From contig SVLW01000006.1 in NCBI GenBank assembly GCA_015067705.1, positions 1-64,000 on the forward strand: DNA of 64,000 bases. Direction: 5' to 3'. The stretch's first letter is position 1, and every line of letters begins with the position of its first letter. The translations under genes and the position numbers were made by a program. Under the pieces are notes generated by a model. It did not search any database, was not told where the DNA came from, and saw only the letters and a list, made by a program, of their open reading frames with translations. Source of the DNA: Oscillospiraceae bacterium. GTDB lineage: Bacteria > Bacillota > Clostridia > Oscillospirales > QAMX01. Positions 20,901-30,355 of this stretch are shown piece after piece.

Positions 20901-21799
20901 ATGTAACGCTCTGCGGCATTGAACTAGATAACCCCGTGATCCCCGCCTCCGGCACCTTTGGCTATGGCTATGAATTTGCAGAGCTTTATGATATCAACTG
21001 CCTCGGCACCTTCTCCTTCAAGGGTACTACGAAGGATCCCCGCTATGGCAATCCCCTGCCCCGTATTGCGGAATGCTCCGCCGGTATGATCAATGCCGTG
21101 GGTCTGCAGAATCCCGGCGTTGAGAAGGTCATCTCCGAAGAACTGCCGAAGCTGAAGCAGTGCTTTGCAAAGCCTGTCATGGCCAATGTATCCGGGTTTT
21201 CCGTGGAGGATTATGCCTACACCTGCGAAAAGCTGGACCGCGAGGAACAGGTGGGCTGGCTTGAGGTGAATGTCAGCTGTCCCAATGTCCACGGCGGCGG
21301 CATGAGCTTTGGCACCAGTCCGGAGGCCGCCGCGGAAGTGACCCGCGCAGTCAAGGCCGTCACCAAAAAGCCGGTGCTCATCAAGCTCTCCCCCAATGTC
21401 ACCGATATCGTGTCCATCGCAAAGGCCTGTGAAGAGGCCGGCGCCGATGGCATCAGCCTGATCAACACCCTCCTGGGTATGCGCATCGATCTGCGCACCA
21501 GAAAGCCCATCATCGCCAACACCATGGGCGGCTTCTCCGGCCCCGCTATCTTCCCGGTGGCGGTACGCATGGTCTATCAGGTGGCCCATGCTGTCAAGAT
21601 CCCGGTGGTGGGTATGGGCGGCGTTTCTACCGCAGAAGATGTGATTGAAATGATGCTGGCGGGCGCCACCGCCGTAGAAGTGGGCGCCGCCAATCTGGTG
21701 AATCCGTATGTCTGCCGTGATATCATCCGGGATCTGCCGGAGGTCATGGCCAAATATAGAATCGACAATTTAAGTGAAATTATAGGAGGCGTAAAGTAA
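20888..21799 (+). CDS. pyrD: Dihydroorotate dehydrogenase, type 1B
   Basis: NPVIPASGTFGYG; NVSCPNVHGGG; GMGGVSTAEDVIEMMLAGA. Confidence 0.94.
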   Translation: MGKLNVTLCGIELDNPVIPASGTFGYGYEFAELYDINCLGTFSFKGTTKDPRYGNPLPRIAECSAGMINAVGLQNPGVEKVISEELPKLKQCFAKPVMANVSGFSVEDYAYTCEKLDREEQVGWLEVNVSCPNVHGGGMSFGTSPEAAAEVTRAVKAVTKKPVLIKLSPNVTDIVSIAKACEEAGADGISLINTLLGMRIDLRTRKPIIANTMGGFSGPAIFPVAVRMVYQVAHAVKIPVVGMGGVSTAEDVIEMMLAGATAVEVGAANLVNPYVCRDIIRDLPEVMAKYRIDNLSEIIGGVK

Positions 21800-22497
21800 T
21801 GGGTAAGGACGTTATCATCGCATGTGATTTTTCCTCTGCTGAGGCAACCTTTGCATTCCTGGACAAGTTCACCGGCCGGAAACCCTTCGTGAAGATCGGC
21901 ATGGAGCTCTACTACGCAGAGGGCCCCTCCATCGTGCGCGAGATCAAGGCCCGCGGCCACAAGATCTTCCTGGATCTGAAACTCCATGACATTCCCAACA
22001 CCGTGAAGAAGGCCATGGCCGTTCTTTCCAATCTGGACGTGGATATTACGAACCTCCACGCCGCTGGTGCTACTGCTATGATGCAGGGCGCTCTCGAGGG
22101 CCTCACCCGCCCGGACGGCACCCGTCCCCTTCTCATCGCCGTGACCCAGCTCACCTCCACCGATCAGGAGACGCTGGAGCGCGACCTGATGATCCACGCT
22201 CCTATTGATGAAGTGGTCATGCATTATGCAGAGACCGCCAAGAATGCCGGTCTCGACGGCATCGTCTGCTCCCCCCTGGAAGCAGGTAAGGTGCACGAGC
22301 GCTGCGGCGAAAACTTCCTCACCATCACTCCCGGCGTTCGCTTTGCCGACGGCGATATCGGCGACCAGAAGCGCGTCATGACCCCCGCCGCCGCAAAGGA
22401 AATCGGCTCTGACTACATCGTGGTGGGCCGTCCCATCACCGCCGCCGCCGATCCCGTTGCCGCCTATGAGCGCTGCGTGACGGAATTTGTGGACTAA
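21799..22497 (+). CDS. pyrF: Orotidine 5'-phosphate decarboxylase
   Basis: FLDLKLHDIPNTV; VVGRPITAAADP. Confidence 0.95.
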   Translation: MGKDVIIACDFSSAEATFAFLDKFTGRKPFVKIGMELYYAEGPSIVREIKARGHKIFLDLKLHDIPNTVKKAMAVLSNLDVDITNLHAAGATAMMQGALEGLTRPDGTRPLLIAVTQLTSTDQETLERDLMIHAPIDEVVMHYAETAKNAGLDGIVCSPLEAGKVHERCGENFLTITPGVRFADGDIGDQKRVMTPAAAKEIGSDYIVVGRPITAAADPVAAYERCVTEFVD

Positions 22498-22502
22498 GCA
22501 CC

Positions 22503-23156
22503 ATGTGGGATGTCATTCTCTTTGATCTGGACGGTACCCTCACCGACCCCAAAGAGGGCATTACCAAATCGGTGGCCCATGCGCTAAAACATTTCGGGAT
22601 TGCCGTTGATGATCCCGACACCCTCACGCCGTTCATCGGCCCGCCGCTGATGGGAAGCTTTCAGAAGATCTACGGACTGAGCGCCGCAGAGGCGCAGGAG
22701 GCGATCCGGGTCTATCGGGAGCGATTCTCCACGGTAGGCTGGGCGGAAAACATCCCCTATCCCGGCATCCACGACTTCCTTGCCGCACTGAAGGCGGCGG
22801 GGAAGACCCTGATGGTGGCCACCTCCAAGCCAGAGGTCTTTGCAGTGCGGATTCTTGAGCACTTCGGCCTCGCCCGGTATTTTGACCTGATCTGCGGCAC
22901 GCCCCTTGACAACCCCCAGCAGACCAAAGCGGATGTGATCCGCACAGCACTTTCCCGCGGGAAAGTTCATGATCTGTCCCGGGCCGTGATGGTGGGCGAC
23001 CGGCTGCACGATATCGAGGGCGCCCACGAGGTGGGCATTCCCGCCATCGGCGTCTTATACGGTTACGGCGACCGGGCAGAACATGAGGCACATGGCGCAG
23101 ACCATATTGCAGAAGACTTATCCCAGCTGCAGGAACTGTTGCTGGGGAATCATTGA
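22503..23156 (+). CDS. HAD hydrolase (phosphoglycolate-phosphatase-like) inside the pyr operon
   Basis: LFDLDGTLTDPKEGI; MVGDRLHDIEGA. Confidence 0.85.
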   Translation: MWDVILFDLDGTLTDPKEGITKSVAHALKHFGIAVDDPDTLTPFIGPPLMGSFQKIYGLSAAEAQEAIRVYRERFSTVGWAENIPYPGIHDFLAALKAAGKTLMVATSKPEVFAVRILEHFGLARYFDLICGTPLDNPQQTKADVIRTALSRGKVHDLSRAVMVGDRLHDIEGAHEVGIPAIGVLYGYGDRAEHEAHGADHIAEDLSQLQELLLGNH

Positions 23157-23178
23157 ATTTAGAAGAAGGAGCAGAAAT

Positions 23179-23835
23179 ATGGAAGCCTATAAGAGAGAGT
23201 TTATCGAATTCCTGCAGAGTGCAGGCGTTCTGAAGTTCGGCGACTTTACTGCAAAGTCCGGCCGCAAGATCCCCTATTTCGTCAACGCCGGTATGATCAA
23301 GACCGGTGACCAGATCACCAAGATGGGCGAGTTCTACGCCAAGGCCTATTTTGACAAGCTGGGCAAGAAGCAGACCGTTCTGTACGGCCCGGCCTATAAG
23401 GGCATCTCCCTGTCCATCTCCGCCGCTGTGGCCCTGTCCAAAAACGGCCTGAATGTGCCCTTCTTCTTCAACCGCAAGGAAGTGAAGGATCACGGCGAGG
23501 GCGGTATGTTCGTGGGCTATGTGCCCCAGGCAGGCGAAGAGATCGTCATCATCGAGGACGTCATCACCGCCGGCACCGCGATTCGTGAATCCATGGAAAT
23601 CCTGAGCCATCTGGACGGCACCAAGGTCGCCGCCACCTTCATCATGGTGGACCGCAAAGAAAAGGGCCAGACCGAGAAGGGCGCCATGCAGGAGATCGAG
23701 GAGCAGTTCGGCTTCCCGGTTTACTCCGTGGTGGATGTCTATGACATCATCGAGTATCTGGAAGAGGATCCGGCAAACGAAGAAAACGTGACCAGAATCC
23801 GCAATTATCTGGCTGTCAATGGTGCAAAAGCATGA
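23179..23835 (+). CDS. pyrE: Orotate phosphoribosyltransferase
   Basis: [19 protein letters not shown]. Confidence 0.95.
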   Translation: MEAYKREFIEFLQSAGVLKFGDFTAKSGRKIPYFVNAGMIKTGDQITKMGEFYAKAYFDKLGKKQTVLYGPAYKGISLSISAAVALSKNGLNVPFFFNRKEVKDHGEGGMFVGYVPQAGEEIVIIEDVITAGTAIRESMEILSHLDGTKVAATFIMVDRKEKGQTEKGAMQEIEEQFGFPVYSVVDVYDIIEYLEEDPANEENVTRIRNYLAVNGAKA

Positions 23836-24746
23836 GAAGCGTCATCGATATTCTGGATCTGACGGTGGAGGAGATCACAGATCTGATCGCCACCGCCGAT
23901 GATATCATCGCAAACCCCGCAAAATACGCAGAAAAGTGCCATGGCAAAAAGCTGGCCACGCTGTTTTTTGAGCCCTCCACCCGTACCCGTCTGAGCTTTG
24001 AGGCGGCCATGTACGAGCTGGGCGGCCATGTGATCGGCTTCTCCGAGGCTCAGTCCAGCTCCGCCGCCAAGGGCGAGAGCATCGCCGACACCGTCCGCAC
24101 CGTCAGCTGTTACGCCGACATCATCGCCATGCGCCATCCCAAGGAGGGCGCCCCGCTGGTGGCATCCATGAAGTCCGGCGTGCCGGTGATCAATGCCGGT
24201 GACGGCGGCCACAACCACCCCACCCAGACCCTGGCCGACCTGCTTACCATTCATCGGGAGAAGGGCCGCTTCTCCGGTCTCACCGTGGGTCTCTGCGGTG
24301 ACCTGAAGTTCGGCCGTACCGTGCATTCCCTGATCAACGCCCTGTCCCGCTATGAGGATGTGCGCTTTGTGCTGATCTCCCCGAATGAACTGGTGCTGCC
24401 GGAATACATGAAGACCGAGGTGCTGGAACGGAAAAACCTCACCTATCGGGAGACCACCGATCTGGAGGAGGCCATGCCGGAGCTTGATATTCTCTACATG
24501 ACCCGTGTCCAGCGGGAGCGCTTCTTCAACGAAGCCGACTATATCCGCCTGAAGGACAGCTATATCCTGACGCCGGACAAGCTTTTGAATGCCAAGAGCG
24601 ACCTCTGCATCATGCATCCCCTGCCCCGCGTGGGCGAGATCGCCGGTTCCGTGGACGACGATCCCCGCGCCTGCTATTTCAAGCAGGTGCTCTACGGCAA
24701 ATACATGCGCATGGCGCTGATCCTGAAGCTTTTGGAGGTGGCATAA
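23832..24746 (+). CDS. pyrB: Aspartate carbamoyltransferase catalytic subunit
   Basis: [26 protein letters not shown]. Confidence 0.96.
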   Translation: MRSVIDILDLTVEEITDLIATADDIIANPAKYAEKCHGKKLATLFFEPSTRTRLSFEAAMYELGGHVIGFSEAQSSSAAKGESIADTVRTVSCYADIIAMRHPKEGAPLVASMKSGVPVINAGDGGHNHPTQTLADLLTIHREKGRFSGLTVGLCGDLKFGRTVHSLINALSRYEDVRFVLISPNELVLPEYMKTEVLERKNLTYRETTDLEEAMPELDILYMTRVQRERFFNEADYIRLKDSYILTPDKLLNAKSDLCIMHPLPRVGEIAGSVDDDPRACYFKQVLYGKYMRMALILKLLEVA

Positions 24747-25178
24747 ATGGTCATTGATTCCATCAAAAACGGTATTGTTATCGACCATATCCAGTCCGGC
24801 CGCAGCATGGAGCTGTATCGTCTTTTGAATCTCGACCGTCTCAAGTGCTCTGTGGCCATCATCAAGAACGCCCCCAGCGACAAGATGGGCCGCAAGGACA
24901 TCATCAAGATCGACGAGGTGCTGGACGTAGACCTGGACATGCTGGGCTATATCGATCCCGGCGCCACCGTCAACATCATCCGCGACGGCGTGCTGGTGGA
25001 GAAGCGTCATCTGGAGCTGCCCGAGCAGGTGGAGAACGTGATCTTCTGCAAGAACCCCCGCTGCATCGTCACCTCCGAGCGCGAGATCTCCCACATCTTC
25101 CGTCTCTCCGACCGCGAGCGCGGCGTCTATCGCTGCATCTACTGCGAGACCGAGGGCAAGAGAAGCGAGGAAGAATAA
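24747..25178 (+). CDS. pyrI: Aspartate carbamoyltransferase regulatory subunit
   Basis: ATCase regulatory chain; CKNPRC...CIYC zinc site. Confidence 0.93.
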   Translation: MVIDSIKNGIVIDHIQSGRSMELYRLLNLDRLKCSVAIIKNAPSDKMGRKDIIKIDEVLDVDLDMLGYIDPGATVNIIRDGVLVEKRHLELPEQVENVIFCKNPRCIVTSEREISHIFRLSDRERGVYRCIYCETEGKRSEEE

Positions 25179-25199
25179 CTTCCACCCAAAGCATCAAAA

Positions 25200-25234
25200 G
25201 CGCCGAAGGGGCAATGCCCCTTCGGCGCTTTTTC
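25200..25234 (+). terminator. Terminator of the pyr operon
   Basis: gcgccgaagggg-caat-gccccttcggcgctttttctt. Confidence 0.88.
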
Positions 25235-25263
25235 TTGCAGTTTCTTCCAGTTTGTGGTATTCT
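25235..25263 (+). promoter_or_regulatory. Putative promoter of the attenuated kinase leader
   Basis: TTGCAG-17 bp-TATTCT. Confidence 0.45.
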
Positions 25264-25291
25264 GTAGGCAAGCTGAGGCGGGAGGTGTGAC

Positions 25292-25309
25292 ATGAGAATC
25301 ATCCGCTGA
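25292..25309 (+). CDS. Putative 5-codon leader peptide MRIIR
   Basis: ggaggt RBS 5 nt before ATG; atg aga atc atc cgc tga; directly upstream of a terminator hairpin. Confidence 0.45.
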   Translation: MRIIR

Positions 25310-25313
25310 CATC

Positions 25314-25340
25314 ACCGGAGAACTGGCTCCGGTTTCTTTT
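25314..25340 (+). terminator. Leader terminator (attenuator) upstream of kinase
   Basis: accggag-aactgg-ctccggt 7-bp stem then ttctttt. Confidence 0.55.
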
Positions 25341-25446
25341 CCACATAAACCGGACACACCGGCGCAGATCATTTTAGCCTGAGCCCTCTGTCGTGCAAAT
25401 TCCTCGGCACGTTTCGCCGGTGTGGGAGCAAACAGGAGGAAGTATT

Positions 25447-26259
25447 TTGCATTCACTGATTTTTTTGGAAGGCATCCCCGGCAGCGGGAAATCCACGCTG
25501 CTGCAATTTTTATCCGAACGGTTTCCGTCCGTCCCGGCCTATCGGGAGGGGGATCTCTCCCCCATAGAGCTGGCCTGGTGCAGCGAGCTGTCGATCCCGG
25601 CGTATGAGACGCTGCGTTCCCGCTATCCTGCGCTGGATGCGGAGATCCGCGCCCACAGCCGTCAGGAGGGAGAGCGGATGCACGTGGCCTATACGCAGAT
25701 CCGCACGGACGATCCTGCATTCTACGCCGAATGGGAGCAGTATGAGATCTATTCCGGGCGGCGCGATCCGGCAGAGTTCCGCGACATTCTGCTGCGGCGC
25801 TATCAGGCCTACGCAGAAGAACAGCGCAGGGCATTCACACCCGCCATCTTTGAGTGTTCCCTGTTCCAGAACAGCATTGAGGAATGGATGCTGCATATCT
25901 GCCCGCCGGAGGAGGAGATCTTTCGCTTTTACCGGGAGGTATTTTCCCGGTTTGCGGGCGTCCCGCTGACCCTGATCCGCCTGATCCCTCAAGACATGGC
26001 CCGGAGTATCGACGCCATCTGTCGGGAACGGGTTAATGAACAGGGAGAAGAGATCTGGTATCAGATGATGATGGACTATCTGAACGGTTCCGCTTACGGC
26101 CGACGCCATCCCTTCCGCACCCGGGAGGATCTTCTGGCACACTTCCGCCGCCGCACCGATCTGGAACGGCGCATCATCGCGGACTGTTTCCCCGGAAAAT
26201 ATCTGGAACTGGAAAGCCGCGCCTATGATCCGGAAGCCATCCTGGCAGAACTGCAATAA
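25447..26259 (+). CDS. P-loop kinase, deoxynucleoside/thymidylate-kinase-like
   Basis: LIFLEGIPGSGKSTLLQF Walker A; TTG start after aggagga. Confidence 0.7.
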   Translation: MHSLIFLEGIPGSGKSTLLQFLSERFPSVPAYREGDLSPIELAWCSELSIPAYETLRSRYPALDAEIRAHSRQEGERMHVAYTQIRTDDPAFYAEWEQYEIYSGRRDPAEFRDILLRRYQAYAEEQRRAFTPAIFECSLFQNSIEEWMLHICPPEEEIFRFYREVFSRFAGVPLTLIRLIPQDMARSIDAICRERVNEQGEEIWYQMMMDYLNGSAYGRRHPFRTREDLLAHFRRRTDLERRIIADCFPGKYLELESRAYDPEAILAELQ

Positions 26260-26265
26260 AACGAT

Positions 26266-26302
26266 CCCCGACACAAGGTTTCCTTGTGTCGGGGACTTTT
26301 TT
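26266..26302. terminator. Terminator between convergent genes
   Basis: ccccgacacaagg-ttt-ccttgtgtcgggg then T tract. Confidence 0.85.
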
Positions 26303-28193
26303 ACACGCCTTCCAACAGCTCATAGCATTCAAGCAGGCGCTCTTCCAGTTCGTTTTTCTCCTCCAGGAAGCGGTTCAGGGCCTCGTAGTCGGAGGAATTG
26401 GCCTCGATGGCGGCGTCCAGCTCGGCGATTTTCACCTCCAGCATGGCGGCCTCCTTCGCTGCATTGTCGCGGCGACGCTGCAGGCGGCGCTGTTCCTTGG
26501 CGGGACTGTCGGCGCCGGTTTTGGCACGGGGCGCATCGGTTTTAACAGGCTGCTTCTCCTGCCTGGTCGCGGCAGCCTGGATGGCAGAGCGGATCTTGGC
26601 GGCACGGTATTCCTCAAAGCCCATGCGATAGTCGTTGATCGTCCCGTTTTCCAGTTCCCACACGCGGGTGGCGAAGCGGGTGACGAAATAACGGTCATGG
26701 GAGACGAAGAGCAGCACACCGCTGAAATCTTCCAGAAGATCCTCCAGCCATTCGCGGGAGGCCAGATCCAGATGGTTCGTGGGTTCGTCCAGGATCAGGA
26801 AGTTTAAGTCCTGATACATGAGGATACAGAGTTTTAAGCGGGACAGCTCGCCGCCGGAGAGCACGGACAGGGGCTTGAACACGTCCTCGCCCTGGAACTG
26901 ATAGGTGCCCAGGCGGTTGCGCGCCTCCTTTACATCGATCGGCAGCGCATAGAGCAGCGTATCCAGAATGCTCCGCTCCATGTTGTCAAACTTCACGATC
27001 TGGGGCAGATAGGCCCACTTGGTCTGGACGCCGAAATTCACGCGGCCGCTGTCGGCCTTGAGACCGCCGGTGATGATGTTGAGCAGGGTCGATTTGCCGC
27101 AGCCGTTGGCGCCGTAGATGCACACCCGCTCGCCGCCGGTGATCAGGCCGGAGACGGAGGACAGCACCTGGTTATCCTCATAGCGCTTGCTGACATCAAA
27201 GAATTTCAGGGCTTCATCGGCGCGGAACACCGCCTCGCCCAGCTTGGCGCGCATCACGCGCTGGCGGCGGGGACGGTCGGCGATGGTCATGCGCTCGATC
27301 TTGTGCTCCACCACCTTGGCCTTGTGGATGGCCTGCTCCGTGGCCCAGGAGCGATAGCGCCGGGCCATGGCCTCCATGCGCTCCTTCTCCTCCATCTGGG
27401 CTTCCCAGAGCTTTAAGGCCTCCTGATACCGGCGTTCCTTCTCCACCGCATAATAGCTGTAGTTACCGAAGTATTCAAAGCTGAGACCGTTTTCGATCTC
27501 GATGATGCGATCCACCACCCGGTCCAAGAACCAGCGGTCGTGGGAGATCAGCACCACGGTGCCCTTATAGGTGGTCATATATTCGCCCAGCCATTCCGTG
27601 GACATGATATCCAGATGGTTGGTGGGCTCGTCAAGAAGCAGGATATCGCTCTTTTCAAGGATCACCCGGGCCAGATTCACCCGGGTCTGCTCGCCGCCGG
27701 AGAGGGAGTAGAAAAGCTGCGCCCGCATATCGGCGTCGATGGAGAGACCGTTTGTGACCCGCTCCAGCTCATAATTCACGTCATATCCGCCGGCGTGCTC
27801 GAATTCGGACACCAGTGCGCCGTATTTCGCCATCATGGCCCGGGACTGGTCGTGGGCCATTTCCTGCTCCATGCGGGCGATCTCCGCGCTCATTTCATCA
27901 AAGCGGCGGAAGGCCAGGCGCAGCACCTGTTCCACGGTATACTCCTGGGGAAACACCGGGATCTGGTCGATGAGACCCACCCGCGCCCGGGGATTGATGA
28001 CAATGCTGCCGCCGTCGATATTGGCTTCTCCTGCCGCGGCATCCCGCAAAAGCTTCATCAGCGTGGTCTTGCCCGCGCCGTTTCGACCAATGAGGCCGAT
28101 CTTCTCGCCCTCGTTGATCTCAAAGTTGACGTCCGTCAACAAATCAAATGTACCAAAGGACTTCTTAAGTCCCGTTACCGTGATATCGATCAA
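26301..28193 (-). CDS. ABC-F family ATP-binding protein
   Basis: Two ABC domains; LIGRNGAGKTTLMKLL; LSGGEQTRVNLARVILEKSDILLLDEPTNHLD; LSGGELSRLKLCILM. Confidence 0.93.
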   Translation of the reverse strand: MIDITVTGLKKSFGTFDLLTDVNFEINEGEKIGLIGRNGAGKTTLMKLLRDAAAGEANIDGGSIVINPRARVGLIDQIPVFPQEYTVEQVLRLAFRRFDEMSAEIARMEQEMAHDQSRAMMAKYGALVSEFEHAGGYDVNYELERVTNGLSIDADMRAQLFYSLSGGEQTRVNLARVILEKSDILLLDEPTNHLDIMSTEWLGEYMTTYKGTVVLISHDRWFLDRVVDRIIEIENGLSFEYFGNYSYYAVEKERRYQEALKLWEAQMEEKERMEAMARRYRSWATEQAIHKAKVVEHKIERMTIADRPRRQRVMRAKLGEAVFRADEALKFFDVSKRYEDNQVLSSVSGLITGGERVCIYGANGCGKSTLLNIITGGLKADSGRVNFGVQTKWAYLPQIVKFDNMERSILDTLLYALPIDVKEARNRLGTYQFQGEDVFKPLSVLSGGELSRLKLCILMYQDLNFLILDEPTNHLDLASREWLEDLLEDFSGVLLFVSHDRYFVTRFATRVWELENGTINDYRMGFEEYRAAKIRSAIQAAATRQEKQPVKTDAPRAKTGADSPAKEQRRLQRRRDNAAKEAAMLEVKIAELDAAIEANSSDYEALNRFLEEKNELEERLLECYELLEGV

Positions 28194-28207
28194 AGTTCTG
28201 TTCCTCG

Positions 28208-28987
28208 TTATTCCACGCTCATCAGCGTTCCATCGATTGCGTTGATGTAATAGTCCCCGGTATCAGCAGTCACCTTATAAACCGGTGTCAGGCGAACACC
28301 CACCTCTGCAATGGTGCCGGCCACCCAGCCGGTGTCGATCCGATTCACAAAGCGGGTGCCGTCCTGAATCAGACGGTTCGCCAGATCCACCAGAAGGCCC
28401 ACGGCGTCCCGCTCAGAGCCTGAATTGGTTCTGAGGGTTCTGCCCATGCAGGTGCGGCCGGTGAGCAGCCATACCGCATCCGCTTTTTCTGCCTGTACCT
28501 GGCAGTTGAATACCGGATACTCCGCATAATAGACCTGCAGTTCATACCGGTCGCCGTCCACATTGCTGTGCGCGTCACGGGCCCCCAGATGCCGACAGCG
28601 CTCCACCAGTTCCGCAGGGTTCAGATCCCCGGAGAGACTGCCGTCCAGAAAACCGCCGTTATAAAGCGCCATCTGGCCGGATTCGTTCCGGTACTGTCCG
28701 TTTGAGACAAAGGACAGGTCCGACTGGTCCAGAAGTCCGGACATGGCGCCGAGTTCCGCCGTCACGTCCCGGGTCAGCACCAGCACACTTCTGCCGGGAT
28801 TTTTGCGGGGCACCAGATCGGGATCCAGCGTGATGCCGTTCTCCTCAAGATAAGCGGAGAGTTCGGCAATGGTCTGGCGCTCTGCGGCAGACTGCCGGTA
28901 GGATAAATAGCCCAGATTGCCCAGCAAAAACAAATTGATCAGCACCAGCATCAGAAGTATCAGATTTTTTGCTTTATTCCAATCCAA
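28208..28987 (-). CDS. yycI: YycI-like two-component system regulatory protein
   Basis: MDWNKAKNLILLMLVLINLFLLGNL N-terminus; position in wal operon. Confidence 0.75.
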   Translation of the reverse strand: MDWNKAKNLILLMLVLINLFLLGNLGYLSYRQSAAERQTIAELSAYLEENGITLDPDLVPRKNPGRSVLVLTRDVTAELGAMSGLLDQSDLSFVSNGQYRNESGQMALYNGGFLDGSLSGDLNPAELVERCRHLGARDAHSNVDGDRYELQVYYAEYPVFNCQVQAEKADAVWLLTGRTCMGRTLRTNSGSERDAVGLLVDLANRLIQDGTRFVNRIDTGWVAGTIAEVGVRLTPVYKVTADTGDYYINAIDGTLMSVE

Positions 28988-29002
28988 AAGAGCGTTCCTC
29001 CA

Positions 29003-30355
29003 TCAAGCTGCAGGCTGTTCCAGTACATAATACCACCCGGCGTGATACTCGCCCTGGCGGTTTTCCTGATAGCGCAGTTCAAACACCGCGCAGTTTCCCT
29101 CTGTCACGGCCGCCGCCTGTTCCTCCGGCAGCAGCAGTTCCGTCTGCTGCAGACGCAGGAAGGACTGCAGCGTGAGATACGCGGCGCAAAGCTGTTCGCC
29201 TTCGTACTCGAGACGGGCAAAATATCCATCGTCCTGCACCATGGGGATCCCCTCAACAGAACAACCGAACGTCACCGTCAGACGGCCGGTATCTTCCTCG
29301 CAGGAAATCTCCTGCAAATAGAGCGAGCCATCCCCGATCACATCGGACAGCACCCGATCCAGCAAGGAAGCGGCGTGGTTCACCAGCATCAGGCGGCGCT
29401 CCACATCCGGGATCTCCGGCTGTTCCGTCTTGCCGGGAGAGAGATAACTGAGCTTGCCGTCCGCCTGGATCCGCAGGGTGGAAAGCTCCTCCACGTACAC
29501 GCGGGTATAATCCGATTCCAGATAACCGCCGGTGAGATAGGGACTGAAGCCAAATCCCGTTAATACGGTCTGGATCATGCGCTCACCGGTGGCGCTGGTA
29601 TTCTCAGACACCAAAGACGTGGGCATATAAACCGCCGGAGCTTCCCGATGCGGCACAACAATAAACTCATCGGGCAAATGGGAGAGGTTCTCCTGTTCAA
29701 AGGCAAACATGGCGTCACCCGTGCCGTATTCCGAGAGAAGTGCGGCAAATTCTCCGCTGGTCACCGCGGTATCGGCGGAATAGAGCTTTCCGTCCGCGGT
29801 CTTCCAAAGGAGGGATACCTCCCGCTCGTCCGCCGCCAGCACCAGATACCGGGCCGTGCGCCCGTCAAAGCGCTGGGGATCGGCGTCAAAGGCCGCCGCC
29901 AGAATATCAAGCGGCAGTTCGCCCTCGAAATCAAAGAACAGATGCTGGCCGGAGAGATACCGGCGCCAGTTCTGCCGGGAGAGCGAGCGCGCCTCGGACG
30001 CAGATTCAAAGGCGCCGGTCAGGGCGCTGCCGCTGCGTTCAAACAGCTCCCGCACCTGGTCGCGGTCGGAAAGCGCACACATGCCCTCCCCGCTCCGCAC
30101 GGCGGCACGCACCGGAGCCAGCACCCGCAGCGTATACTCATAGGCCTCATAGTCCACATAAAGTTCTGCCGCGCTGTCCTCGCGGCCCAGAATGCCGCCG
30201 AAGAATTCGCCCATGGCCTCACGGCGGGCCGCATTGCCCGGCAGCATCTTGCCGAACCAGGTGATGAAGGTCAGCACCAGCAGCAGAACGGAGAGAAGCA
30301 GGATCGCTGCATTTTTTGCAATTCGTTTGGTTTGTTCACTCATCATAGCCATCAA
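29003..30355 (-). CDS. yycH: YycH-like two-component system regulatory protein
   Basis: Single N-terminal TM protein between walK and yycI. Confidence 0.65.
   Translation of the reverse strand: MMAMMSEQTKRIAKNAAILLLSVLLLVLTFITWFGKMLPGNAARREAMGEFFGGILGREDSAAELYVDYEAYEYTLRVLAPVRAAVRSGEGMCALSDRDQVRELFERSGSALTGAFESASEARSLSRQNWRRYLSGQHLFFDFEGELPLDILAAAFDADPQRFDGRTARYLVLAADEREVSLLWKTADGKLYSADTAVTSGEFAALLSEYGTGDAMFAFEQENLSHLPDEFIVVPHREAPAVYMPTSLVSENTSATGERMIQTVLTGFGFSPYLTGGYLESDYTRVYVEELSTLRIQADGKLSYLSPGKTEQPEIPDVERRLMLVNHAASLLDRVLSDVIGDGSLYLQEISCEEDTGRLTVTFGCSVEGIPMVQDDGYFARLEYEGEQLCAAYLTLQSFLRLQQTELLLPEEQAAAVTEGNCAVFELRYQENRQGEYHAGWYYVLEQPAA

Noticed and set aside
23805-25094. 429-aa antisense ORF over pyrB/pyrI
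   Set aside because: Composition typical of an antisense reading of a GC-biased gene; pyrB and pyrI are unambiguous.
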